Positions 17,409 through 24,991 of a DNA stretch of 64,000 bases are shown in pieces; within the stretch, counting starts at the first letter, position 1, and every line of letters begins with the position of its first letter. Source of the DNA: Anaerohalosphaeraceae bacterium (lineage in GTDB: Bacteria; Planctomycetota; Phycisphaerae; Sedimentisphaerales; Anaerohalosphaeraceae); assembly GCA_035378985.1 (NCBI GenBank), contig DAOSUR010000009.1:1-64000 (forward strand). Reading direction: 5' to 3'. A program made the translations under genes and the position numbers. A model generated the notes under the pieces. The model saw only the letters and a list, made by a program, of their open reading frames with translations, was not told the origin of the DNA and did no database searches.

Positions 17409-19937
17409 TTAACGAAATGCTACACGAAATCCAACCGTCGGCAGTTCCAGGTCCGGATCGGCCTCTATCCTCAGATACGTAAGACCAGATAAAGCTCCGG
17501 TATCTTCATAAGAACCTCCGCGCAGAAAATACGCCCCTTCCGATGAGGAATCCTTCATTGTCCATTCAAGAACATTGCCCGTCATGTCCTCGCATCCGAA
17601 ACAACTAACTCCTGCACTAAACTGGCCTGCCGCGGATGTACGGGCCAGACCTGACTCCGCCATATTGCACCGGGTCCTATCGAAGGTGTCCCCCCATGGA
17701 TAGCGGTGCCCATCAGTTCCTCTGGCCGCCGCTTCCCACTGGTCATTGGTCGGAAGCGTCCCTCCGCACCAGGAGCAAAAAGCCACTGCATCCTTATAAG
17801 AAATCCCCGTCACCGGATGATACCTGTATTTTTCAAGAAACGGCCGGTCCGACCATTCGAGCAAATGCAGGTTCCAATGTTTCGGCTGGCTCGGATAACC
17901 GGTTTGAACAACAAACTGGTAGTATTCTTCATTGGTCACGGGAAACTTTCGAAGACGAAAACTTTGCAAAGGAACAATCCGTTCGGGATTCCTTTTGAGT
18001 ACATTCAAGTCGTTTTCAGAAAGCCCGAACTGGCGGCGAGCCCAGAGAATCTCTTCCTGACTTGTCCCCAGAAGATATCGCCCGGAAGGGATAAGAGCCG
18101 TCTGCGCCAGTTCTTCGGAAGACCACCGGACCGGTTTTTCCTGAAGGTCTTTTCCATATCGGAATCCAACATCGTCCTGCAGCAGCGAGGCATCCGTCGG
18201 CATCCGAAACCAGTTCAGCGAGTACAACTCACCTGCATACCTCCAGGAACCGCCGCGTGTATGCTTGAGTCTTCCTTCTCCGCCGTCAACCCATTCCCAC
18301 ACATTACCAGCTGGATTCAGCAACCCCTCAGACGCAGCTCCATCGGGCAGGGCCTCCACGCTCACCAATTCCTCCCGAGTCTTACGATGCCTCTCCAGAG
18401 TCTGGGCATAGGGAGTATCTTCCGGCCATCGGTTGCCCCAGGGATAGACGTGGCCGTCCGGTCCGCGGGCGGCACGCTCCCACTCATCATTGGTCGGCAG
18501 ACGGCAGCCTTTCCACTGACAAAAGGCCTCTGCATCCTGAAAATCCACATGCGTAACCGGCTGTTCTCCCATTGATGAAGGAAAATCCGCCGGAGCTCCT
18601 TTGGGCCAGTGAGGCGGGCGGCGCCAACCGGTCCGCTCAACAAACTGACCGTACTCAAAATTAGACACCGCCAGTCTGGCAATTGAAAAAGACGGCAGCT
18701 GAACCGTATGCTCCGGCGGCATCAGAAACTGCTCTAATCGGGCTCCCTGCAAATCATAGACCCCTTGAAGAGCTGTAACGACTTCCACTTTGGCTCCGAT
18801 GAGAGCCGGTCCGGCAGAAATAGTGATCAGATGATTCGTCGGATAGGACGGTTTCCGGTAGGATTTTTCTTCTTTCCTGTAGGCCGTCCAAACAAACGGT
18901 TTATATTCCCACGGTGTCCATTCCGCTGTGCTTTCACAAACCGGACAGGTGGCCTGCTCTTCCAATCCGATAAATGAACATTCAGAACATTGAACACAGG
19001 AAACAGACTCCATCCCGGCCGGGCTTTGGTCAATTTCCAGCAGACGCTCCTGAACAGCAGAAAAATCCTGAGGACGACGGTCTTCTTCAACCTGTAAACA
19101 ATCCATGACCAAACGAGCCAGTTTCCTATCCGAACAAAGTTTGCGGATGCAAGGGTGAATAGACTGCTCCTGCCAGTCCCGCAGCAACCTCTTAACAACC
19201 TCTTCTGAGGAAGTGCGGATTAAGTCGCTCTGCTCCGGATTCGGAGGACGGCCGGTCAGCATCTGACACAGAAGGCCCCCAAAATAATATATATCTCCGG
19301 CCACCCGATAACCAGACGCACGCCGCGGCGGAAACTGTTCCGGAGGCATCCAAGTGGCTTTCCCCACCAGATACTCCTGAATGGTAGCTGTTGGAATCGG
19401 CGATTCCGGTTCTGACAAATCTTTGGCTAAACCCCAGTCATTGATTTTGACGTTCCCGTCCCGACTAATCAGAATATTCGTGGAGTCCAGATCACGGTGA
19501 ACAATTCCTCCGCCTTCCTGGATGGACTTTCGAGCCGCATAAGCCATTGCATCCGCAATCTGCCAAGCCCAATTTAATGTCTGCGGACAGGACAAACGCC
19601 CCGTTTTGGTCCGCCGAATTACATCCGCCAATTGAGGCCCGTCGATAAATTCAACAAAAAAATAATTCACCCCGTCTGTATCGATCCGCCACGGATTCAC
19701 CAGCCGAACAATATTAGGGTGTCCGGTAATCCGCTGCCAAATCTGCACTTCCCGTGCAAACCAATCCAGCACGGCCTGATAGCCGGTATGTTCCGGACGC
19801 ACCCGCTTGACAATGTATTTTTGCTCCGGATGGCTGCGGTGGAAAACCTTATAAACAATTGCTGAACTTTCCCAGCATTCTTCAATCACATATTCGCCGA
19901 AAATTACATCCCCCACCCCTTTGGGAGCCGCACTCAT
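17409..19937 (-). CDS. Serine/threonine protein kinase fused to zinc ribbon and two SUMF1/FGE-type domains
   Basis: 842 residues from the ATG at 19937, which has a strong ribosome site (AGGAGAGG). Residues about 15-290 are a Hanks-type kinase: Lys in YIVKRVRPE, catalytic GIVHRDLDSTNILI, and DWG in place of DFG (KINDWGLAKD). A four-Cys ribbon (CVQCSECSF...CPVCE) follows. Then come two formylglycine-generating-enzyme folds (about 390-610 and 620-840), each with W-GG-LPTNDxWExAARG and RGGS marks. Neither RGGS segment (RGGSWRYAGELYSLNWF; RGGSYEDTGALSGLTYL) contains the catalytic Cys pair of true FGE, so both probably bind ligands. No membrane helix is seen. It is co-oriented with the sigma factor and channel genes. 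Confidence 0.88.
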   Translation of the reverse strand: MSAAPKGVGDVIFGEYVIEECWESSAIVYKVFHRSHPEQKYIVKRVRPEHTGYQAVLDWFAREVQIWQRITGHPNIVRLVNPWRIDTDGVNYFFVEFIDGPQLADVIRRTKTGRLSCPQTLNWAWQIADAMAYAARKSIQEGGGIVHRDLDSTNILISRDGNVKINDWGLAKDLSEPESPIPTATIQEYLVGKATWMPPEQFPPRRASGYRVAGDIYYFGGLLCQMLTGRPPNPEQSDLIRTSSEEVVKRLLRDWQEQSIHPCIRKLCSDRKLARLVMDCLQVEEDRRPQDFSAVQERLLEIDQSPAGMESVSCVQCSECSFIGLEEQATCPVCESTAEWTPWEYKPFVWTAYRKEEKSYRKPSYPTNHLITISAGPALIGAKVEVVTALQGVYDLQGARLEQFLMPPEHTVQLPSFSIARLAVSNFEYGQFVERTGWRRPPHWPKGAPADFPSSMGEQPVTHVDFQDAEAFCQWKGCRLPTNDEWERAARGPDGHVYPWGNRWPEDTPYAQTLERHRKTREELVSVEALPDGAASEGLLNPAGNVWEWVDGGEGRLKHTRGGSWRYAGELYSLNWFRMPTDASLLQDDVGFRYGKDLQEKPVRWSSEELAQTALIPSGRYLLGTSQEEILWARRQFGLSENDLNVLKRNPERIVPLQSFRLRKFPVTNEEYYQFVVQTGYPSQPKHWNLHLLEWSDRPFLEKYRYHPVTGISYKDAVAFCSWCGGTLPTNDQWEAAARGTDGHRYPWGDTFDRTRCNMAESGLARTSAAGQFSAGVSCFGCEDMTGNVLEWTMKDSSSEGAYFLRGGSYEDTGALSGLTYLRIEADPDLELPTVGFRVAFR

Positions 19938-20035
19938 AAAACCTCTCCTCTGTCCGTTACCCGCGCCGTTCGGATTCAACCTGAGACTTCACCTAAATAA
20001 ATTTTCTGTCGGGGCAATCAATAGTTTCAGGGGAA

Positions 20036-20221
20036 TTAGGATTCATCCGGTGGAGAAATTTGCAGGGTCCGAGGACCTGGATCATCGGAAGGCAATCCGG
20101 CCCGGCGGTCTGTCGGTTTCTCCGTCGGCGCCGTGTCCTTACCCTCCAGCCCGAGCATCAGCAGGCGACAAATTTCCTCATCTGCAAGTTTTGAAACGTT
20201 TGTCTTGGGGTCTTTCTTCAT
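20036..20221 (-). CDS. Small conserved-looking protein between sigma factor and kinase
   Basis: 61 residues from ATG 20221 with a ribosome site (AGGAAT). The N-terminal part is charged and helical (DPKTNVSKLADEEICRLLML) and the tail is Pro-rich. It starts 34 bases after the sigma factor gene ends and sits ahead of the kinase. It could be a small anti-sigma or adaptor peptide, but nothing in the sequence proves this. I recognise no family. Confidence 0.55.
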   Translation of the reverse strand: MKKDPKTNVSKLADEEICRLLMLGLEGKDTAPTEKPTDRRAGLPSDDPGPRTLQISPPDES

Positions 20222-20255
20222 TTTTAAATTCCTGAACCGCAAAGCGTGAGATGCA

Positions 20256-20993
20256 TCAAAAGCTTAATAACTCCCTCAATTCCTCATCAACCTCCTCCTC
20301 ACTCTTGGCCTTGGTATAAACTCGGATTTCCCCACGAATCGCTTTGATGAACTGCTGCTTGACCCACTCCGCCTTGTGGGATGCCTCCTTCCAGCTGTTT
20401 AGATGATATTTGGCGGCAACTTGGTCCCATGTGGGACGGTCCTGTTCATTCTGCAAATAATAGTCCGTAAAAACCTCAAAACAAACCTGCCGATCTTTTT
20501 CCCGGCATCGCTCTTGGACGGCCTGAACTGCCCAATTAAGAAGTTCTCTCCGCCAGACACTCTGATACACCTGCTCCGGCGTTTCCTCATCGGAAGGTTC
20601 TATGGCCGGTCCCGTCTGACTCCGGATTTGCTCCCATCGAAGCAGCTTACGGAGACGGCCTCGTTCGCGGGCAGAACCACGGCGATACTCATCAATCAGA
20701 TAATTACGGGCACAGGTCAGCAGAAAAGTTCGGAACCGCCCTCTTTGACAATCCGCGGAATCGATTTTTTGTTTTTCGAAAAAATCGGCCAAAAAACCTT
20801 GGGTAAGGTCTTCGGCCTTTTCAAACGAATACCCCTGAGAGCGGTAAAAAGCATAAATCGGCTTCCAATAAAGAGCTGCAAATTGTTCGATGGCCTCCCG
20901 ACCCTCCGGAGACTCCCGATTCTTTGCCTGTTCAATCATGGTCCAGATGGTCACAGGAAAGGGAGCATAAGTTGGGGGCTGCTTATTTGCCAT
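20256..20993 (-). CDS. ECF-type RNA polymerase sigma factor
   Basis: 245 residues from ATG 20993. Region 2 is recognisable (PIYAFYRSQGYSFEKAEDLT, then GFLADFFEKQKI and GRFRTFLLTCARNYLIDEYRR). A region-4-like helix-turn-helix follows (RPTWDQVAAKYHLNSWKEAS). This type is common in Planctomycetota, where it often neighbours FGE-kinases. It heads the leftward operon and lies back to back with the chaperone-protease operon, so it may control one or both. The longer frame to 21080 lacks a better ribosome site. Confidence 0.85.
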   Translation of the reverse strand: MANKQPPTYAPFPVTIWTMIEQAKNRESPEGREAIEQFAALYWKPIYAFYRSQGYSFEKAEDLTQGFLADFFEKQKIDSADCQRGRFRTFLLTCARNYLIDEYRRGSARERGRLRKLLRWEQIRSQTGPAIEPSDEETPEQVYQSVWRRELLNWAVQAVQERCREKDRQVCFEVFTDYYLQNEQDRPTWDQVAAKYHLNSWKEASHKAEWVKQQFIKAIRGEIRVYTKAKSEEEVDEELRELLSF

Positions 20994-21125
20994 CGTTTGA
21001 GTCCTAACATCTCTTTCCTTAAAAAGGGGAAAGTTTATTTTATCAAAATAGATATTACCACAAGAAAATTCAATTTTCAAGAGCGAAAAAATCCTTGCAA
21101 ACCCACCTTTCTTTAAGGTAAAGTT

Positions 21126-21206
21126 ATGAGTAAAGGAGTTTTAGAAGGAGAAACCGCAATAGAAACAAGTGTTGCACGAAAAGGCATTAAAAAAGCAAAA
21201 AAATAG
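21126..21206 (+). CDS. Possible 26-residue leader peptide
   Basis: The frame ATG to TAG reads MSKGVLEGETAIETSVARKG and then a Lys-rich tail (IKKAKK). A purine stretch (AAGG) lies 8 bases upstream. It is too short to judge by composition; it is listed because it is the only ATG frame of this size in the divergent region that runs toward the chaperone operon. Confidence 0.25.
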   Translation: MSKGVLEGETAIETSVARKGIKKAKK

Positions 21207-21302
21207 GAAGAGGAGTATCTTACGAGAATAAACATCCTGTTTTTCCTTCCCCAAGCTCTTTTGTAGAAAGCTTTTATGTTTTTTTAAAAAAGGAGGAAGT
21301 TT

Positions 21303-21371
21303 TTGTTTTCATTGTCGGAACTTTTGCTGTCTTTCCGTATGGAAGAAGGAGAACAACCCAATCAAAAATAG
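21303..21371 (+). CDS. Possible 22-residue leader peptide with perfect ribosome site
   Basis: AGGAGG at 21291-21296 is followed, six bases later, by TTG at 21303, which opens a 22-codon frame ending at TAG 21369-21371, 27 bases before the first operon gene. A consensus Shine-Dalgarno with no other start behind it is otherwise unexplained. The peptide (MFSLSELLLSFRMEEGEQPN) has no known relatives that I recognise. Confidence 0.3.
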   Translation: MFSLSELLLSFRMEEGEQPNQK

Positions 21372-21398
21372 TGAACTGACAGAGACAAGGGAAGCAAA

Positions 21399-21758
21399 AT
21401 GAAAATTGAACCCAATTTAGCCATCGAAATGCGTCAGGAAGTCGTTCTGTGCGAGGGTACACAAGTCATCCTCCTGGACGGCACAAAGATACCCAAAGAG
21501 CAGCTGGGAGGAATCAGATGCGGCTTCGTTCGCTTTCTAAAAACCCTGGACCCCAATAAATCATTTATTCTGGGTCTGGTGGATATTGAAAATGCCCAAG
21601 CCAAAGTCGTCTTTTTCACCGCCCGTCAGATCGCCCGCCAAAACGGCATCCACATGCAGGGAGATGTTTCTCCGTACAGTGAGCAGCTGGCTCTTTGGGA
21701 GCAATACAAGCAGATGCAATCCTTCAGAAGTATAAAAAAGGAGACTGGTCATGAGTAA
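21399..21758 (+). CDS. Uncharacterised 119-residue protein, first gene of the chaperone-protease operon
   Basis: Starts at ATG 21399 behind AAGGGAAG and overlaps the next gene by 8 bases. The sequence is mostly beta-strand-like (MRQEVVLCEGTQVILLDGTK, then FILGLVDIENAQAKVVFFTA) with a charged helical tail. There is no signal peptide or membrane helix. I do not recognise a family. Its position suggests an accessory or substrate-recruiting subunit of the system. Confidence 0.7.
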   Translation: MKIEPNLAIEMRQEVVLCEGTQVILLDGTKIPKEQLGGIRCGFVRFLKTLDPNKSFILGLVDIENAQAKVVFFTARQIARQNGIHMQGDVSPYSEQLALWEQYKQMQSFRSIKKETGHE

Positions 21759-23487
21759 GGATTTCGCCAAGTCGGAACCGAGTTTTATATTACACGGGCA
21801 AATCGACCTGCCGCGTCTGATGAAAAAGCCCCTTGGCATCAAAATTGCGGGGATAGAACCCCGTGCGGACTTATATGCCTATAATGGCTTTCGATTTCTA
21901 TCAATTCCGGCCTCCAGCGATGACAGGACGCTTGAATTGGCCTCTCAGAAATTTCGCAATCTGGAACGGCTGAACCGCCGGGCCGTTCATCAAATGACGA
22001 TTCAGATCGGATATGATTCCCATTTGGCAGCGGAAAATCCAGGGGAGTCGGTCCGACGTCTCAGGGACCCGCATTATCGCATGCTGGACGGTTTTTTCTG
22101 GCCTCATTTAAACCTGAATGATTTTGACGTTGTTGTTCGTCATCACTCGCTCGTTAATGAAGCCGTGTGTGAGCATTTTTTGAAAATCGCCGGCTGCCAA
22201 GACTCCCGCCGGCAACTGCTGGCCCGGCACGCCCTGGCTATCACCTATCACAACCTGGCTTTGCAGGAAGAAATTAACATTCTTCAGAACAACGGGACAG
22301 AACCCGGCCGAATGTGGGAAAAAGCCCTCCAGCAGTGGGCAGTCATTCTGCAATCGAAAGAATTTTGGAATTACCTGAATGAATGGGCGCAGCAGTGGGC
22401 GGACTGGCGATTGGGAACCGGCCGTCTCGACGGTGAATTCAAAATGCAAATTGCCCAGCTGATTCTTTCTTTTCCGGCCTTTTTCATCCGCTCGTATGCA
22501 AGACTGGGCAGGCGGACCCTTTGCCTAAAACATCTGGAGCTGATTCAACGCTCCGAATTTCCGCAAGAAGCCAAGCAGGCAACACTGATTCAACTGGCCA
22601 AATCTTTAGCCCTCGAATGGCTTAAGCCCTTGCTTGCTCGACTGTCAAATCCGGAAGGAGAAGACTATCTCGTCAGAAAATCAGGTGTTCCGACAAGCAA
22701 ATGTCCGAAATGCGGTTTCGGTTACGGATGGGACGACCTTGAGGGTTCATGCAGCCATTGCGGAGTCAAATTGCCGAAATCTCCGAATTCAAAACAACTT
22801 CATTCGGCCAAAAATTCAAAATCCACCGAACGAAAAACATTTCCTGCCAAAGGATTGGTTTCCTGGTTGGTCTTTTCAGATTTTTATGAACCCTTGTTTG
22901 AGGATGCTTTATCCACACGGGCTTTTCTGAAAGACGAACTGGGATTGCCGGAAGAGGCGGTTGAACAGGCCGAGTTTGATGCCTTCGGTGAAAGTCTTCT
23001 CGATGCAATGGAAAAACGAATTGATTTAGGCCAGGAAAGGGAACGAGCGATTTTATATACGCTGATTTTATACAAAAAACTGCTGCAGCTTCCCTTGTCG
23101 AACGCAACCCGACAGCGGATTCGGGAATTAAAGAGGGCCCGAACTCAACTGCTTTACGGCGATCTGGAAGTGCCCAAGGACCTTGACCCGACTGAATGCT
23201 GGTTTCTGCCTGGGCAGACCGCCGATCCATGTGATTCGATTGTTCTACCATTTTACAAAATCATCTACGAGGACATTATCGAATATCAATGGAACACCAA
23301 ACGAATTCTTGTTCCCCGCTGTTCGCTGGCCGCCAAGCACCATAACGGAAAAATCAGAGCGGAAGAGCTTCGAGACGACCCCGCCTTAATCCAGCTCAAA
23401 GAACAAAAAGAACGCATTGAAGAGAAGGCCCATCAGCAGCAGAAAGCCCTCCAGGAACAGCTGGAAAAAATCCTGTCAGATATTTGA
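21751..23487 (+). CDS. J-domain-like co-chaperone with zinc ribbon and coiled-coil tail
   Basis: 578 residues. Residues about 44-120 (NGFRFLSIPASSDDRTLELA ... RRLRDPHYRMLDGFFWP) match the pattern of divergent J-like domains, which read FRxLGLP...AIQRLxDPxxRLxxExFWFWP in other bacteria. The canonical HPD is absent. A middle helical region follows, then a four-Cys zinc ribbon (C318/C321 and C334/C337) and a coiled coil ending in LEKILSDI. Together with the Hsp70 and GrpE-like genes downstream it would be the substrate-delivering partner. The stop is TGA; the same frame continues open into the next gene for another 944 bases. Start ATG 21751 has AAAGGAG. Confidence 0.7.
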   Translation: MSKDFAKSEPSFILHGQIDLPRLMKKPLGIKIAGIEPRADLYAYNGFRFLSIPASSDDRTLELASQKFRNLERLNRRAVHQMTIQIGYDSHLAAENPGESVRRLRDPHYRMLDGFFWPHLNLNDFDVVVRHHSLVNEAVCEHFLKIAGCQDSRRQLLARHALAITYHNLALQEEINILQNNGTEPGRMWEKALQQWAVILQSKEFWNYLNEWAQQWADWRLGTGRLDGEFKMQIAQLILSFPAFFIRSYARLGRRTLCLKHLELIQRSEFPQEAKQATLIQLAKSLALEWLKPLLARLSNPEGEDYLVRKSGVPTSKCPKCGFGYGWDDLEGSCSHCGVKLPKSPNSKQLHSAKNSKSTERKTFPAKGLVSWLVFSDFYEPLFEDALSTRAFLKDELGLPEEAVEQAEFDAFGESLLDAMEKRIDLGQERERAILYTLILYKKLLQLPLSNATRQRIRELKRARTQLLYGDLEVPKDLDPTECWFLPGQTADPCDSIVLPFYKIIYEDIIEYQWNTKRILVPRCSLAAKHHNGKIRAEELRDDPALIQLKEQKERIEEKAHQQQKALQEQLEKILSDI

Positions 23488-23514
23488 GCCGAACAGGAAC
23501 GTCGTCTGAACGAA

Positions 23515-24432
23515 TTGTCCACCAGCACTTCCGAGCAGGAAAAAAAGGACCACGCTCTCCTCAAGCAACTTGAGAAAGCCATTACAGAAAAACAATGGCT
23601 CCTGGAGGGACGACTAAACCAAAAAAAAGCCGAGTTGGAAAAACAGTATTCTTCTCAGATTGAAGCCGGCCGACATCAAAAGGAGAAAGCCGAGCACCTT
23701 TACAACGGCTGGTCGGCTGTTTTTCAGCACGATGGACTGCTGGCTGCAGGGGGCGCACTGGCTTTTGCGGCTATCGGGACTCTCTTTTCAGGAATGACCC
23801 TGTTGGACGCCGGTCTTTGCGGGCTGATTTTGGGTCTGTCTGGCGCCGCAGGCGGCCTTCTGGCCGGACGCCGTCTTCGCCGAATGAAGATTGTTCAGGC
23901 CGCCGAACCGCTCCTCACAGCAGAATCTCAAATCAAACAGCAGACAGAAGCATTGAAAAACGAACTGGAAGAAGAAATAGAAGATCTGCGCAGACAAGCC
24001 AAAATGGTCAGAACTCGACTGGGCAAGATTGAGCAACAGCTGGCTGAAATCGAGACATGGAGCACTCGGAGCATCCAGACGGCCAAAGAAACCACGGAAA
24101 AGAAAATTGCGGAGTTATGGGCCCAGGCGGAAAAGGAAGTCGCCGGGATGGTGCAAAACCTGCTCGGATCCATCAAAAGTCTTTCCGCAGAAAGCAGTTA
24201 TCCGATGCTCAAAATAGTCAAAGCCGCCGGCTACAAATCCGGGGAAAGGCCTCCTTCCGATTACGGCGATGAAAAACTCAGACGATTTATCCAGAGTTTG
24301 CCTTTTGAGCAGCAGCAGCGACTGGCTCTTTTGGCCAGAATTCTTTCCAATGAGCAATTCAACCAACTTCTGAAGATAATTTACAAAATGTCTTCTTATG
24401 AACGGGGACAATTTTTATCTCAATTGATATAG
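23515..24432 (+). CDS. Coiled-coil protein with membrane hairpin, in frame behind a TGA
   Basis: This frame is the direct continuation of the preceding gene after TGA 23485-23487. The codons from 23488 onward (AEQERRLNELS) already read as coiled coil. The only early start is TTG at 23515, without a convincing ribosome site, and no ATG occurs near the front. The protein has a coiled coil, then a Gly/Ala-rich hydrophobic pair (residues about 75-118, LLAAGGALAFAAIGTLF and GLILGLSGAAGGLLAG), a second coiled coil, and a helical C-terminal domain. It may be a separate membrane anchor, the C-terminal part of one 893-residue protein made by TGA readthrough, or the tail of a mutated gene. Confidence 0.6.
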   Translation: MSTSTSEQEKKDHALLKQLEKAITEKQWLLEGRLNQKKAELEKQYSSQIEAGRHQKEKAEHLYNGWSAVFQHDGLLAAGGALAFAAIGTLFSGMTLLDAGLCGLILGLSGAAGGLLAGRRLRRMKIVQAAEPLLTAESQIKQQTEALKNELEEEIEDLRRQAKMVRTRLGKIEQQLAEIETWSTRSIQTAKETTEKKIAELWAQAEKEVAGMVQNLLGSIKSLSAESSYPMLKIVKAAGYKSGERPPSDYGDEKLRRFIQSLPFEQQQRLALLARILSNEQFNQLLKIIYKMSSYERGQFLSQLI

Positions 24433-24459
24433 ACAAATCAACCGGATTGGAGATTCACA

Positions 24460-24957
24460 ATGAACCATTGCAGCGGACCTCTTTTGAAACTGAACCAGTG
24501 GGCATTTCCGGGACCGTTTCGGATTCAGCCGTCCTCTTCCTCCTCAGCAGATGAAGTGGTCGCCCGGCTGCTGAGCGAAACAGCAGAAGGTCGAACCGCC
24601 CCTGCGGAAGGAATTTGCCTCTCCGAAGAAACTGCTGTATCCCTGTGCAACGCCCTCTTTCGAATTGAACGCCAGAATCGGCCGCAAAGCGGTGTACAGT
24701 CCGCACCAACCCAAGAACAATTGTGCATTCAGGATGCCGTCAGCCACATCAAAACTCTTCTTAAAAGAATGCAAATTGAATATTCAGACCCGACCGGGCA
24801 GGCATTTACCGAAGGTAGGCTGGATTTTGAACTCATCGGTGCCGCCGAAGTGCGGCCCGGACTCCGATACAAAACCATCATCAGCTGTGAACGTCCCGTT
24901 GTGATGATAAGGGGAAAACTCAAACAGCAAGCCAAGGGATTTGTAGCCCGACCCTGA
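24460..24957 (+). CDS. GrpE-like nucleotide-exchange factor (putative)
   Basis: 165 residues with ATG 24460 behind GGAG. The N-terminal half is low-complexity. Residues about 90-165 run LLKRMQIEYSDPTGQAF, GRLDFELIGAAEVRPGL, PVVMIRGKLKQQAKGFVARP. This follows the order of the GrpE beta-wing (hydrophobic helix, G-x-x-FD, then KGY...RPA). It is shorter and divergent compared with housekeeping GrpE (about 190-200 residues). The position directly before the Hsp70 gene supports the call; the fold needs checking. Confidence 0.5.
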   Translation: MNHCSGPLLKLNQWAFPGPFRIQPSSSSSADEVVARLLSETAEGRTAPAEGICLSEETAVSLCNALFRIERQNRPQSGVQSAPTQEQLCIQDAVSHIKTLLKRMQIEYSDPTGQAFTEGRLDFELIGAAEVRPGLRYKTIISCERPVVMIRGKLKQQAKGFVARP

Positions 24958-24991
24958 ATAAGAATGTCCAAAAAAAGGAAAGGAGAAAGAA

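Larger units (their letters stand above)
20994..21398. promoter_or_regulatory. Divergent AT-rich control region of 405 bp
   Basis: It separates the leftward sigma-kinase operon from the rightward chaperone-protease operon and must hold promoters for both. It is clearly more AT-rich than the genes on either side. It contains two short reading frames with plausible ribosome sites (listed separately). I could not assign -35/-10 boxes with confidence. If the adjacent sigma factor is autoregulatory, its recognition site should be here. Confidence 0.5.

Noticed and set aside
23485..23487. TGA as a selenocysteine codon
   Set aside because: The codon lies in a coiled-coil linker where a selenocysteine would have no evident role, and I see no convincing SECIS-like hairpin immediately after it. 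Readthrough, mutation or two genes are more likely.
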